NCBI GenBank assembly: GCA_964386325.1
Contig: CAYLQY010000012.1
Span: 1 to 64,000, forward strand
Length of the DNA: 64,000 nt
Direction: 5' to 3'
DNA from: Anaerorhabdus sp964386325
GTDB taxonomy: Bacteria; Bacillota_I; Bacilli_A; Erysipelotrichales; Erysipelotrichaceae
In this document: positions 52,801 through 61,285 of the stretch, piece after piece
Numbering within the stretch: the stretch's first letter is position 1
Layout: each line of letters begins with the position of its first letter
Notes under the pieces: generated by a model
The model's database searches: none
What the model saw: only the letters and a program-made list of their open reading frames with translations
Told to the model about the DNA's origin: nothing
Translations under genes and position numbers: made by a program

Positions 52801-53120
52801 TTCAAACTGATGATTCAACTGTCTTCTTAATCTCACTTAAGGCTGGTGGAACAGGATTAAACCTTACCGCAGCAGAAGGTGTCATTCACTTTGACCCTTG
52901 GTGGAATGTATCGGCTCAAAACCAAGCAACTGATCGTTCTCATCGTATTGGCCAACAAAATGTTGTTCAAGTTTATAAGTTAATTGCGAAAAACACCATT
53001 GAAGAAAAAATTGTACGTCTTCAAGAAACAAAGAAAAACTTAGCTGATACTTTTGTGGAAGGCAATGAAGGTGTGTTAACATCTTTATCACCAGAACAAT
53101 TGTTAGAATTACTTAAATAG
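49878..53120 (+). CDS. SNF2-family helicase with SWIM zinc finger
   Basis: A 1080-residue bacterial SNF2/RapA-like ATPase. Seen: a SWIM finger at C74, C76, C85 and H87 (CDCMYCNAESGCAH), a long beta-rich middle (about 110-600), then the helicase core: ADDMGLGKTIQ (motif I, near residue 650), DEAQYIKN (II), ALTGTPIENS (III) and ATDRSHRIGQ (VI). Such proteins remodel DNA-protein complexes; substrates are unknown. GAGAGG precedes ATG 49878. The rarA gene starts 12 nt after the stop, suggesting a shared DNA-maintenance role. A TGATAAAAT extended -10 lies near 49851. Confidence 0.9.
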   Translation: MKIADSNYYPLLMRNSKNSSIAQRIYDANNFFRYEIDEDDDTYTGDATFKYNGSLIETQLVIDKFTEAVSDYSCDCMYCNAESGCAHVGALYLKMQDIDDFDLPYYYNEDEIPVKSSLDRNYEALLDTVISKPKTPFVYLNQRSKSLIKQLKENVQAIEIEPSEKISLLPFLQFSRNAFTNTPRITMDLKIGSQKFYVVKDIQLLLKQIDDNSFVSYGRQFESRLNYDYFDADSQKIIDYLRLQLTAPSPYYFSPDKRYHYITSRNMSVFFNAFCNLTTSYDFSLMEDQMKLELIFEPQETGYIFYFNPESLTFDGEYVFISDEKNATITRYSFNNPQPLINFYDLVTTNHYDYVSVEDLNTFYHFAIEDLLDDIELIDFPSSLIMEDEIVKIEVYGDINLFSELELSIHLLKVDGTKSYGFSTETIVNKNLTTIQNFISSYATAINREEQKAILSLNDERTFHFLKFGLDKLREYCEIFISDAVKSIGTTKHYAINMGVHIEGNLLELDITSCDIPLNELADVLKNYKKKKKFHRLKNGELLYLESDELEELSHVFETNHFDSDKIQDGKLQLPLYRAFQTDDALSNIKNLSVSRSSTFETCIKKFQSSTHDFELNPAYQSILREYQTVGVEWMGLLHSYGFNGILADDMGLGKTIQVISLLDSIKSDKPSLVICPASLILNWEDEIHKFSSTLKCLAIHGIAEFRKLCIENIHGVDLCITSYDYIRRDIDYYKDIEFNYIILDEAQYIKNHNTKNAQTVKSLKATYRLALTGTPIENSLAELWSIFDFLMPNYLYNYNYFRRNFETPIVKAQNVEVQARLKRLVEPFILRRLKTEVLKELPDKIEQTIPIDLSEEEEKIYLAHALQVSTNIEHQLKSDHVDHIQILAMITKLRQLCIEPRLVFDNIYTPSSKMTACLDIISSFKENKKKILLFSSFTSVFTLLIPELKKEKIKFHLLTGETDKTTRRQLVQDFQTDDSTVFLISLKAGGTGLNLTAAEGVIHFDPWWNVSAQNQATDRSHRIGQQNVVQVYKLIAKNTIEEKIVRLQETKKNLADTFVEGNEGVLTSLSPEQLLELLK

Positions 53121-53132
53121 GAGGAATTCTCT

Positions 53133-54392
53133 ATGAAAGAACCTTTAGCATTCCGCTTACGTCCCCAACTTTTGGATGATGTTATCGGACAAGAACATTT
53201 AGTTGGAAAAGACAAAATACTTCGTCGTCTAGTTGAAGAACAACGTTTGTTTTCATTGATTTTCTTTGGTCCTCCAGGCACGGGAAAAACAACATTAGCC
53301 AAATGTCTTGCGAATGAATTAAAAATTCCTTATCGCATGTTTAACGCGGTCACTGGAAACAAAAAAGATCTTGATGGGATTTTCCTAGAAGCAAAACTTG
53401 CACCTGGACTCGTACTTATTGTTGATGAAGTCCATCGTTTAAATAAAGATAAACAAGATTTACTACTTCCTCATGTTGAAGATGGCACAATCATCTTATT
53501 AGGTGCTACTACATCAAATCCATACTTCGCTATTAATCCAGCCATTCGTAGTCGTTGTCAATTATTAGAAGTGAAACAACTATCCAATGAAGATTTAGCG
53601 ATTGCCTTAAAACGTGCATTGATTCATCCCGATGGATTAAAAGATACTACCATTGATGATGAGGCAATTACGATTATTACTCATCATGCTAATGGTGATG
53701 TTCGTTATGCCCTCAATATACTGGAGATTTGTGCCCTTGGCTCTACTGGACATATATCAAAAGAGACCGTAATGCAATATTCTCAATTCCCAAACACTGG
53801 AATGTCGAGTGGTGATGATGGACATTATGATGCCGTAAGTGCTTTTCAAAAATCAATTCGTGGTAGTGATGTCGATGCTGCTTTATATTACTTAGCACGA
53901 CTTATTCAAGCGGGTGATATGGACTCCATCGAAAGACGATTACTTGTGATTGCTTATGAAGATATTGGACTAGGAAATCCTGCTGCTGTAGCTCGTACTA
54001 TCAACGCTATTGATGCCGCAAAAAGAGTTGGATTTCCTGAAGGAAGAATTCCCCTCAGTGTTGCGATTATTGATTTATGTTTATCCCCAAAAAGTAAATC
54101 CGCATGTGAAGCAATTTCTGAAGCAATGGCAGAAGTTGAAAATCAAGCACTACCAGTACCAGAATTTTTACGCCTTACTCCAGTGGGATTAAAGGAAGAA
54201 GAAAAGTATGATTATGGTCGTTCTGATTTATGGCCACAAATACAATATTTGCCAAATGCTATCAAAAATAAACACTTTTATACACCAAATACAAATAGCA
54301 GCTATGAATCTCAATTAGCTAAAAATCTAGCAGAATTACGAAAAATCACAAAATTTTCCAAAATCTCTGATTTAAAGAAAAAAAGCCGATAA
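53133..54392 (+). CDS. rarA: Replication-associated recombination protein A
   Basis: A 419-residue AAA+ clamp-loader-like ATPase acting at stalled replication forks. Seen: RPQLLDDVIGQEHLVG, Walker A FFGPPGTGKTT at 45-54, DEVHRLNKDKQD (Walker B), GATTSNPYFAINPAIRSR (sensor 1, Arg finger) and the tetramerisation end YLPNAIKNKHFYTP. Slightly shorter than some homologues but complete. AGGAGG precedes ATG. Confidence 0.96.
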   Translation: MKEPLAFRLRPQLLDDVIGQEHLVGKDKILRRLVEEQRLFSLIFFGPPGTGKTTLAKCLANELKIPYRMFNAVTGNKKDLDGIFLEAKLAPGLVLIVDEVHRLNKDKQDLLLPHVEDGTIILLGATTSNPYFAINPAIRSRCQLLEVKQLSNEDLAIALKRALIHPDGLKDTTIDDEAITIITHHANGDVRYALNILEICALGSTGHISKETVMQYSQFPNTGMSSGDDGHYDAVSAFQKSIRGSDVDAALYYLARLIQAGDMDSIERRLLVIAYEDIGLGNPAAVARTINAIDAAKRVGFPEGRIPLSVAIIDLCLSPKSKSACEAISEAMAEVENQALPVPEFLRLTPVGLKEEEKYDYGRSDLWPQIQYLPNAIKNKHFYTPNTNSSYESQLAKNLAELRKITKFSKISDLKKKSR

Positions 54393-54408
54393 ATAAAGGC
54401 TTTTTTTA
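54380..54408 (+). terminator. Terminator after rarA
   Basis: AAAAAGCC, a 10-nt loop containing the stop codon, and GGCTTTTTTT. Confidence 0.8.
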
Positions 54409-54460
54409 TATTCGACTTTCTTTACTTTCATGTTTTTTAGACAAAATTGCTCACTTTTTT

Positions 54461-54490
54461 TTGACAAATTCTTTTTTTTAGGGTTAAAAT
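54461..54490 (+). promoter_or_regulatory. Promoter of the CAP-domain gene
   Basis: A perfect -35 TTGACA (54461-54466), 18-nt T-rich spacer, -10 TAAAAT (54485-54490). Confidence 0.7.
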
Positions 54491-54517
54491 GCTTGGGTGA
54501 TTAAAAATGGAGGATTT

Positions 54518-55537
54518 ATGAAAGCTAAGAAGTTAGTACTCACAGTAGCCGCTTGTTTTCTAGCACTGTGTGGAATTCTTTCTGAAAACATTCAGGAAGT
54601 CCAGGCTGAAGAAACACTACCTTTACAACAAACTGTTTATGATGTAACTGTAGAAGTTAATTCAACTGATGCATTTGATCAAATCAAGACATCGCTTTTA
54701 CAAAGTGATCTACTTATCAGAGAAGGTATCGATCCAACTCTTGTAGATTTTCAAAATAGTGATTTCGTTCTTGGACAAATTGATACTACAAAAATTAGTA
54801 ATCAAGATATCAATGTATTGATCAATATCAAACCCGTAAATGAGACAGCTCAATTACTTATCAAGTCAACTATCACAACAAAGATTTCATTACATGTTGT
54901 TGATACGCAAGCACCTATCCTTGCACTGACAAAAGAAAGTGTTTATTCTCAATTAGGGACTGAATTCAATCCATGGGATTATTTATCTTATGTGTTTGAC
55001 AACTCTAATGAAAATGTATATGAAACATTAGAAATCCAAAATGGTGTTGATATCAACACTGAAGGCGACTATGTCGTACATTATATTGCGAAAGATAGCA
55101 CAGGAAATCAAACTGCTTCGGCATTAAATGTCAAAGTAGGTAAAAGAATTGTCGTAAATGGTGGTGTTGCTTCGGGTGATTCAATTGAAGCAATGTTAAC
55201 ACTTATCAACAATGTTCGTGCTGATAACGGATTAAATCCACTTCAACTAGCAGATGCCGCAGGACAAACTGCAATTGCAATTCGTGCTGCTGAATCTGAA
55301 TATGATATTTCGCATAAAAGACCAGATGGGTCACATTATAAAACTGCTTTATCAGATCAAGGTGTAAGTTGGTGTCATTCACCACTAGAGATTTTAACTA
55401 GCTCAGGAAGTACTGTTGAAGCTAAATTAAATTGGTGGTTAAATTCACCAAATCATCGCGCCATTTTAATGCAATCTAATTACGATACAATCGCAATTGG
55501 TTACAGTGGTAAAATGTGGGCAGCAATTGTCTATTAG
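54518..55537 (+). CDS. Secreted CAP (SCP/PR1)-domain protein with Ig-like module
   Basis: A 339-residue secreted protein. Seen: a signal peptide with likely cleavage after VQA (about residue 31), a variable N-terminal part to about 125, a bacterial Ig-like/HYR-type module (about 130-210: TQAPILAL... GDYVVHYIAKDSTGNQ) and a C-terminal CAP domain (220-339) with SHKRPDGSHYKTAL, WCHSPLEIL and NSPNHRAILM, which carry the conserved His/Glu cavity residues. GGAGG precedes ATG 54518. No cell-wall anchor motif at the end, so it is probably released. Its role (lipid binding, surface interaction) is unknown. Confidence 0.87.
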   Translation: MKAKKLVLTVAACFLALCGILSENIQEVQAEETLPLQQTVYDVTVEVNSTDAFDQIKTSLLQSDLLIREGIDPTLVDFQNSDFVLGQIDTTKISNQDINVLINIKPVNETAQLLIKSTITTKISLHVVDTQAPILALTKESVYSQLGTEFNPWDYLSYVFDNSNENVYETLEIQNGVDINTEGDYVVHYIAKDSTGNQTASALNVKVGKRIVVNGGVASGDSIEAMLTLINNVRADNGLNPLQLADAAGQTAIAIRAAESEYDISHKRPDGSHYKTALSDQGVSWCHSPLEILTSSGSTVEAKLNWWLNSPNHRAILMQSNYDTIAIGYSGKMWAAIVY

Positions 55538-55567
55538 CTCTATCTTGTGATAGAGCTTTTATTTTTC
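55536..55567 (+). terminator. Terminator after the CAP gene
   Basis: AGCTCTATC, loop TTGT, GATAGAGCT, TTTATTTTT: perfect 9-bp stem. Confidence 0.88.
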
Positions 55568-55576
55568 ACAAATGCA

Positions 55577-55609
55577 TCAAAAAAGGCGAAAATTTACTCA
55601 TTTTCACCT
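55577..55609 (-). terminator. Terminator after the flavodoxin gene
   Basis: Minus-strand AGGTGAAAAT and ATTTTCGCCT (one G-T pair) followed by six T. Confidence 0.75.
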
Positions 55610-56025
55610 AGATTTTCTAAAACTCTTCTTGTAAATGCCCTCACAGCCTCAATATCGCTTGAATTTGGACGTTTTCTTTTCAAAAACATAAATGAGCCAT
55701 AACAGGTAAATCTCTCTGGAAAGACCTCTATTCCTTTTGCACGTAAACTGTTCACTAGGTACTCAGAATGGTCTTTTTTCGTTGCACTGGAAGAAAACAG
55801 CACGGCATATTTGATTTTATTGACAGGTAATTTATCAATATAATTAAACAAATTTTGGTTAGGTTTACCACCATATATCCCCGTCCCTATAAACAAACAT
55901 TCTGGATCATCCAGCACATGTGGATTACTCAAATTTATTGGATGAGTTCCACACTCTTTTGCAACCGCAATCGCAAGCTTTTCTGTATGCCCCGTTTTTG
56001 TCATATACACGACATTTGTCTTCAT
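55594..56025 (-). CDS. Flavodoxin-family protein
   Basis: A 143-residue protein with a flavodoxin-like FMN-binding start (YMTKTGHTEKLA as the phosphate loop) and IGTGIYGGKPN as the second cofactor loop. It is likely a small electron carrier or NADPH-dependent reductase partner. Two nt separate it from the small membrane protein gene upstream, so the two are co-transcribed. Confidence 0.85.
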   Translation of the reverse strand: MKTNVVYMTKTGHTEKLAIAVAKECGTHPINLSNPHVLDDPECLFIGTGIYGGKPNQNLFNYIDKLPVNKIKYAVLFSSSATKKDHSEYLVNSLRAKGIEVFPERFTCYGSFMFLKRKRPNSSDIEAVRAFTRRVLENLGENE

Positions 56026-56027
56026 GA

Positions 56028-56372
56028 TTAATCCTTTCCTAATAACTGATTTAAAAAGCTATTAACAATACTCAACACAATCGCCGCAAGAACTGTAGTT
56101 GTAAAACTATCAATTGATGCACCACTTACAAAACTAAACGCAAGTTGTAATACAAGACCATTAATGATCAACGCAAACAACCCAAACGTTAAGATTGTAA
56201 CCGGAAACGTAAATATCTTTAATAAAGGTTTAATTGTAATATTCAATAAAGATAACGCAATTGTAAGAACTAATAATGCTTCCCCAGATTCAATATGAAC
56301 CCCTGAAAACAAATAATTAATCACCCATAATGATATTGCATTGACAGCTAAAGTAAGTATAATTCTCTTCAT
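56028..56372 (-). CDS. Small four-helix membrane protein (phage holin family IV / PF04020-like)
   Basis: A 114-residue integral membrane protein with four helices and the family pattern LTIALSLLNITIKPLLKIFTFPVT and GLFALIINGLVLQLAF. The family name refers to a mycobacterial phage holin, but members are common chromosomal proteins of unknown function; no phage genes are near. Start 56372 is preferred from GGAGATGG upstream. Paired with the flavodoxin gene. Confidence 0.85.
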   Translation of the reverse strand: MKRIILTLAVNAISLWVINYLFSGVHIESGEALLVLTIALSLLNITIKPLLKIFTFPVTILTFGLFALIINGLVLQLAFSFVSGASIDSFTTTVLAAIVLSIVNSFLNQLLGKD

Positions 56373-56423
56373 ACTAACCATCTCCATTCTAGGAATATAT
56401 TTTAGCACAATTCACTTATCTTC

Positions 56424-56457
56424 TAAAGAAAAATGATGACCCTTAGAATCATCATTT
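56424..56457 (-). terminator. Terminator of the pilin gene
   Basis: Minus-strand AAATGATGA and TCATCATTT around a 9-nt loop, followed by a T-rich run, 45 nt after the pilin stop. Confidence 0.78.
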
Positions 56458-56502
56458 TCAAGTTTATTATAATATTTCTATTATTTGAGCTTCTATTAAC
56501 TT

Positions 56503-56850
56503 TTAAGCTCCTGGTGCTTGTGTTGCTGCTTTAGGATCATAAGTATATGTTTTCCCATTACCAGTCCATTTTGCACCTTGTGTTGGATCTGTTCCATCCG
56601 TAGAACCATCAGCCCATACACAATTAGCAATAGCTTCAACTTTAACATCTTTTAAACTTGCTTCTTTACTAGCTTTTTGAAGCATTAAGTTAGAATAACA
56701 AGATCTAGCATTAGCTGCTCCAACTGAATCCTTAGAAGCTTGGATATACCCTGTGATTTGTGGAACTAATAATAATGCTAATACTGCTAAGATTGCAATA
56801 ACTACGATTAGTTCTATTAATGTGAACCCTTTTTTATTAATTTTTTTCAT
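56503..56850 (-). CDS. Type IV pilin, probable major subunit
   Basis: A 115-residue prepilin. Seen: an 8-residue leader MKKINKKG cut before Phe9, FTLIELIVVIAILAVLALLL with the Glu at mature position 5, and a compact C-terminal domain with two Cys (in RSCYSN and ANCVWAD) that may form a disulfide. The tail is Gly/Thr/Ala-rich. It has its own strong promoter and terminator, as expected for the most abundant subunit. A ComGC-like pseudopilin is an alternative, but the PilT/PilB neighbours favour a pilus. Confidence 0.88.
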   Translation of the reverse strand: MKKINKKGFTLIELIVVIAILAVLALLLVPQITGYIQASKDSVGAANARSCYSNLMLQKASKEASLKDVKVEAIANCVWADGSTDGTDPTQGAKWTGNGKTYTYDPKAATQAPGA

Positions 56851-56874
56851 TTTATCTCTCCCTTTTGTAACTCC

Positions 56875-56903
56875 ATTATACTTTTGTTTGAAATGCTTTT
56901 CAA
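56875..56903 (-). promoter_or_regulatory. Promoter of the pilin gene
   Basis: Minus strand TTGAAA (56898-56903), 17-nt spacer, perfect TATAAT (56875-56880). Confidence 0.8.
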
Positions 56904-56939
56904 TACTTTGTTTTAATAACGGTTATATGTGGTTATGGG

Positions 56940-57998
56940 CTAAATAATTGAGTTAATTAGCCTTCTTAATAATTGTGGATCACTACAGTGTTCCATGGCA
57001 ACATCCACCGATATCTTATTTTCTCGTACTAGTTTAGCAAGTGCAAATTCAATGGTTTGCATACCTTCTGCTGGATGTGTTTGCATAACGCTTGTGATAT
57101 GGTAGGTTTTGCCTTCACGAATCATATTGCTGACTGCTTCATTTGCCACAACGATTTCAAGTGCTGCACAACGTGAGCGATTATCAACTTGTGGTAATAG
57201 ATGTTGTGCAACTACCGCTTTCAAACAAACTGATAATTGTAAGCGGACTTGTGATTGTTGATTTGGTGGGAATACGTCAATAATACGGTCAATTGTTTGC
57301 GCTACATTTGTTGTGTGTAATGTTGATAAAACCAAGTGACCAGTTTCTGCTGCTGTTAAGGCAAGTGATATGGTTTCAAAGTCACGCATTTCTCCTACCA
57401 GAATAACATCTGGGTCTTCACGCAAAGCTGAGCGAAGGGCATGGGCAAAACTATAACTGTCTGAACCAATTTCTCTTTGGTTAATCATTGATTGTTTATG
57501 GTGATGAACATATTCAATTGGTTCTTCTAGTGTAAGGATATGACATCGCTTGTTTCTATTAATCACATCAATCATTGCAGCAAGTGTTGTTGATTTCCCA
57601 GAACCCGTTGGACCAGTAACCAAAATTAATCCACGTTGTAGCATTGCAAGCTTACCAAGAATCTCTGGTAAGTTAAGTTGTTCGAGTGTTGGAATTGTAG
57701 AATTCAACAAACGCATCGCTATTGCGAAATTACCCTTTTGGCGATAAACGTTAACACGATTTCTAAAGCCATCTTCCGATACATAGGTAAAGTCTAAATC
57801 ATCCCCGGTCATCAACTTATTTAATTGGGAATTTGAAATCATTGATTTTACGAACATTTCCACTTCGCTTTGTGATAGTGGAATATCAGTAATTGGGCGA
57901 ATATTACCAGTAATACGTAACATCGGTGGTAATCCTACTGTGATGTGTAAGTCTGATGCATTATTATCTCTTGCAATCCTTAGATATTGCTCAATCAT
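56940..57998 (-). CDS. pilT: Type IV pilus retraction ATPase PilT
   Basis: A 352-residue hexameric ATPase that drives pilus retraction. Seen: ASDLHITVGLPPMLRITG at the N-terminus, Walker A GPTGSGKSTT near 128-137, the Asp box (EEPIEYVH), Walker B DPDVILVGEMRD, the His box (TGHLVLSTLHT) and RLQLSVCLKAVVAQHLLP. Full length. It follows pilB by 12 nt. Its presence predicts dynamic, retractable pili. Confidence 0.95.
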   Translation of the reverse strand: MIEQYLRIARDNNASDLHITVGLPPMLRITGNIRPITDIPLSQSEVEMFVKSMISNSQLNKLMTGDDLDFTYVSEDGFRNRVNVYRQKGNFAIAMRLLNSTIPTLEQLNLPEILGKLAMLQRGLILVTGPTGSGKSTTLAAMIDVINRNKRCHILTLEEPIEYVHHHKQSMINQREIGSDSYSFAHALRSALREDPDVILVGEMRDFETISLALTAAETGHLVLSTLHTTNVAQTIDRIIDVFPPNQQSQVRLQLSVCLKAVVAQHLLPQVDNRSRCAALEIVVANEAVSNMIREGKTYHITSVMQTHPAEGMQTIEFALAKLVRENKISVDVAMEHCSDPQLLRRLINSII

Positions 57999-58010
57999 AC
58001 TTTTCTTCTC

Positions 58011-59696
58011 CTATTCAATTGAATATAAAATCTTCAATGCTTCTTCAACACTTGTCGTTCCTTCTTTTACAAGAGCTACAACTTCTTCACGCATTGTAAT
58101 AATATCTTTTTTCTTAGCGTATTCACGCATTGCTTTTACATCTGTTCCATTGTCAACAATGATTCGTTTTATTTCAGGTGTTACTCTAAATATTTCATTA
58201 ACTGCAATACGTCCACGATATCCTGTATTTCCACATAGTGGACAACCTTCTCCAACATAAACTTTTTCAAGTGTTGGGTCACCTAAGAACTCTCTTGCAT
58301 TATCGCTAATGCGCATTTCTTTTTTACAGTGTGGGCAAACACGTTTTACTAATCGTTGAGCAATTACCCCACGTAATGAGTCGGCAAGTAAGTATGGTTC
58401 AACTCCCATATCAACTAAACGTGCAATTGATGAGAATGAATCATTTGTATGGAGTGTTGAAATTACTAAGTGTCCTGTGATTGATGCACGGACTGCAATT
58501 TCTGCTGTCTCCGCATCACGAATTTCTCCAATCATAATGATATCTGGATCTTGTCGTAAAATTGAACGCAACCCTGAAGCGAATGTTAAACCTGCTTTTG
58601 TATTTACTTGTACTTGGTTAACACCATCAATACGTTTTTCAACAGGATCTTCTACTGTAACTATATTTAACTTCGGATTTATAATTTCTTTTAGCATCGA
58701 ATACAATGTTGTTGTCTTACCAGAACCGGTAGGACCAGTTGCGAGTATAATTCCATTTGAATATCTTAACATTGAACGAATTGTATTAATACTTCTTTCA
58801 GAGAATCCCATATCTTCAAAGTTATAGCTAACATCTTGGTTTGTTCCCAAAAGACGCATAACAATCTTTTCTCCATAAATTGTAGGTAGCGAAGATACAC
58901 GCATATCAATTTCAGTAATACCATGTTGGAATTTAAATCTTCCATCTAGTGGCACACGTTTTTCAGCAATGTTCATTCCTGCCATAATTTTTATACGAGT
59001 TGTTAATAATGGATGAATATTGTTTTGTAGTTCCATATTCACACGCAAGTCACCATCTATTCTAAATCTTACAAGAACTTTTCCTTCTTCTGGTTCAATA
59101 TGAATATCACTGGCATTACTTTGAATGGCATCACTAACAATATTATTTAATAATTTTACAACAGGTGCTGCGTCAATGCGTTCAAGCATTTCTGCATTTT
59201 CGCCTTCATCTACTTGAATTGTATTTTCTTGATGAAGCACATTGATTGCATCACTTGCTTTTAAGCGTGTAAAGATTTTATCTTGTGCAACTTCAATTTC
59301 TTTTTTGCTTGAGATGACACACTCAACATGCATACCTGTAGCTACACGAATATCTTCAATACTATAGAAATCCAAAGGATCTGCGGTTGCTACAAATAAA
59401 ACACCTTCACGTACATAAAGTGGTAATACTTTTGATTTCATCAATAAGTCTTCTGGTATTAAATTAATCGCATCTGTCTCAACACTGAAAACTGGGTTTT
59501 CAATATAAGGAACATTTAATTTCTTACTTAATAGTTTCAACACATCTTTTTCTTTGACATAACCAAGGTTAACTAAAACATCTCCTAGACGTTTACCTGG
59601 TTGCATCTTTTGTTTCGCAAGAGCGTCATTAAGCTGATCCATAGTAATGTAATTATTACTTAATAACAACTGCCCTATAGGTATATTTTTTTCCAT
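58011..59696 (-). CDS. pilB: Type IV pilus assembly ATPase PilB/GspE
   Basis: A 561-residue extension ATPase. Seen: an MshEN-type N-terminal domain (about 1-150: LGDVLVNLGYV, LPLYVREGVLFVATADP), Walker A ATGPTGSGKTTT near 320, Walker B DPDIIMIGEIRDAETAE, and the tetracysteine zinc motif CPHC...CPLC near 460-490. MshEN domains in some homologues bind cyclic di-GMP. GGAG lies before ATG, and pilD is divergent 70 nt away. Confidence 0.95.
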   Translation of the reverse strand: MEKNIPIGQLLLSNNYITMDQLNDALAKQKMQPGKRLGDVLVNLGYVKEKDVLKLLSKKLNVPYIENPVFSVETDAINLIPEDLLMKSKVLPLYVREGVLFVATADPLDFYSIEDIRVATGMHVECVISSKKEIEVAQDKIFTRLKASDAINVLHQENTIQVDEGENAEMLERIDAAPVVKLLNNIVSDAIQSNASDIHIEPEEGKVLVRFRIDGDLRVNMELQNNIHPLLTTRIKIMAGMNIAEKRVPLDGRFKFQHGITEIDMRVSSLPTIYGEKIVMRLLGTNQDVSYNFEDMGFSERSINTIRSMLRYSNGIILATGPTGSGKTTTLYSMLKEIINPKLNIVTVEDPVEKRIDGVNQVQVNTKAGLTFASGLRSILRQDPDIIMIGEIRDAETAEIAVRASITGHLVISTLHTNDSFSSIARLVDMGVEPYLLADSLRGVIAQRLVKRVCPHCKKEMRISDNAREFLGDPTLEKVYVGEGCPLCGNTGYRGRIAVNEIFRVTPEIKRIIVDNGTDVKAMREYAKKKDIITMREEVVALVKEGTTSVEEALKILYSIE

Positions 59697-59766
59697 AGCT
59701 CTCTCCTTTTGGTTTTTTTTATGGTAAACTTACTAATAGAATAAAGAAAGAAATTGAGGTCTCTTT

Positions 59767-60513
59767 ATGCTATTAGTAATACTCATCACTTTTATTTTTG
59801 GATGTATCATTGGTTCCTTTTTAAATGTTTGTATCTATCGCTATCAATCACATGAATCTATCGCCAAGGGACGCTCACACTGTCAAAATTGTGACCATAC
59901 TCTTTCATGGTATGAATTGATTCCACTATTTAGTTGGATATTCCTTAAAGGTAAGTGCAAAAGTTGTAAACAACCGATTTCCATTCGTTATCCACTTGTT
60001 GAATGTTTAACTGGATTCATATACGTTGGTGTTTTTCTAACCTTTGGATTTACGCTTGATACTTTAGTCTATCTACTCTTTGTTTCCATTCTAATCATGG
60101 CTGGTTTTGTCGATTACGATTCCATGATTATTCCCGATCGTACCCACATCATTTGCATACTATGTGGAGTCTTACTTCTTATTTTACATCCAGATCAACT
60201 TACAAACAAATTGATTGGTCTTGTGATTGTAAGTGTTCCTTTATTTCTAATCGCTTACTTCACCAAGGGTATGGGCTATGGCGATGTAAAATTAATGGCT
60301 TCTTGTGGATTTGTATTAGGTTGGCAAAATATTTTATTCGCATTTCTATTTGGTTCAGTTATCGCAAGTATCTATGGTATCATTACTTCAAGAATCAACA
60401 ATACTTCATTGAAGAGTGAAATGCCTTTTGGACCTCATTTAGTCATATCAATTCTATTTTGTTTATTTTTTGGAAATCAATTAATAACTTGGTATATTAC
60501 AAGCTTCTTCTAA
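59767..60513 (+). CDS. pilD: Prepilin peptidase
   Basis: A 248-residue polytopic aspartic protease that cuts and N-methylates prepilins. Seen: two CxxC pairs (CQNCDHTLSWYE and CKSCKQPIS) of the cytosolic methylase-type loop, GFVDYDSMIIPD and GMGYGDVKLMA carrying the two catalytic Asp, and about seven helices. It is on the opposite strand to the rest of the pilus locus, and its last 4 nt overlap the end of the minor pilin gene at 60510-60989. Confidence 0.93.
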   Translation: MLLVILITFIFGCIIGSFLNVCIYRYQSHESIAKGRSHCQNCDHTLSWYELIPLFSWIFLKGKCKSCKQPISIRYPLVECLTGFIYVGVFLTFGFTLDTLVYLLFVSILIMAGFVDYDSMIIPDRTHIICILCGVLLLILHPDQLTNKLIGLVIVSVPLFLIAYFTKGMGYGDVKLMASCGFVLGWQNILFAFLFGSVIASIYGIITSRINNTSLKSEMPFGPHLVISILFCLFFGNQLITWYITSFF

Positions 60514-60989
60514 TCAGGAGAAGCTTCTTTTCTTATACATAATATTCCTGTTCCACCTGGTCCGATTATATTGTCTTCTTTGTAAGGTTCAATCGCTGAA
60601 GTAATTGAATAACCATTAATATTTATAGTGACATCAATGTTATTATCATTCGCATTAAAATACAGAGATATTTCTTTTACGCCAGAATAATAATTTTGTG
60701 GTAATCCGTTATCAACATTTTTAAATATAATTGATTTAGATTCCTGGCTTGCAAATATTGTTGCATCACATCCATTGCCATCATCTGGTCCTACATAGCC
60801 TTTGGCATCTCTAATTGCATTCTTTATTACAACCATAGATGTATTCGCAATATCCTTGTTTTGGCTCATCGTTTTTTGAACACCATAGTTTACAAAGATT
60901 GGGGAGAAACTAGTCGCCACGAAAACCATTATAATTCCTATAATGGCGATGGTTACAATTAATTCAACTAGTGTCATCCCTTTTTTCAT
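60510..60989 (-). CDS. Minor prepilin (159 residues)
   Basis: Seen: leader MKKG, then MTLVELIVTIAIIGIIMVFV with Glu at mature position 5, a single N-terminal helix and a beta-rich C-terminal domain. The unusual first residue after the cut is Met. Two late Cys (in NGCDATIF and GILCIRK) may pair. It is 2 nt downstream of another prepilin gene, so the set forms one operon; likely a minor, priming subunit. Confidence 0.85.
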   Translation of the reverse strand: MKKGMTLVELIVTIAIIGIIMVFVATSFSPIFVNYGVQKTMSQNKDIANTSMVVIKNAIRDAKGYVGPDDGNGCDATIFASQESKSIIFKNVDNGLPQNYYSGVKEISLYFNANDNNIDVTININGYSITSAIEPYKEDNIIGPGGTGILCIRKEASPD

Positions 60990-60991
60990 TT

Positions 60992-61285
60992 TTACTCCTT
61001 CACTCTAAACATTCTGTATTTTACTGAGCCTTCACTTTCAAACACTTCTGTTTCAACCGCAAATGTTACTCCATTAAAACTCAGATTCCCGATTCCTCTA
61101 TTAAGTGAATAAACATTCCCTCTTGTCATATTTGATGATGCCGCAATACTATTTTTATTTATTTTCATATTCGTTTGATTAATAGTCAGAGCTTGTACAA
61201 ATAGCGTAATAAATAATACCGAGATAATCGCAAGTATCGCAACTGACACAATAACCTCTACTAAAGTAAAGCCTTTTTTAATCAT
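60992..61285 (-). CDS. Minor prepilin (97 residues)
   Basis: Seen: MIKKG leader, FTLVEVIVSVAILAIISVLF with Glu5, and a short C-terminal domain. The ATG at 61285 overlaps the stop of the PilX-like gene, consistent with translational coupling; an upstream TTG at 61297 is possible. GspI/PilV-like by size. Confidence 0.83.
   Translation of the reverse strand: MIKKGFTLVEVIVSVAILAIISVLFITLFVQALTINQTNMKINKNSIAASSNMTRGNVYSLNRGIGNLSFNGVTFAVETEVFESEGSVKYRMFRVKE

Noticed and set aside
56028..56372. Phage holin and thus a prophage remnant
   Set aside because: The family match is to a mycobacterial holin-like group that is common in chromosomes; no other phage gene is nearby.
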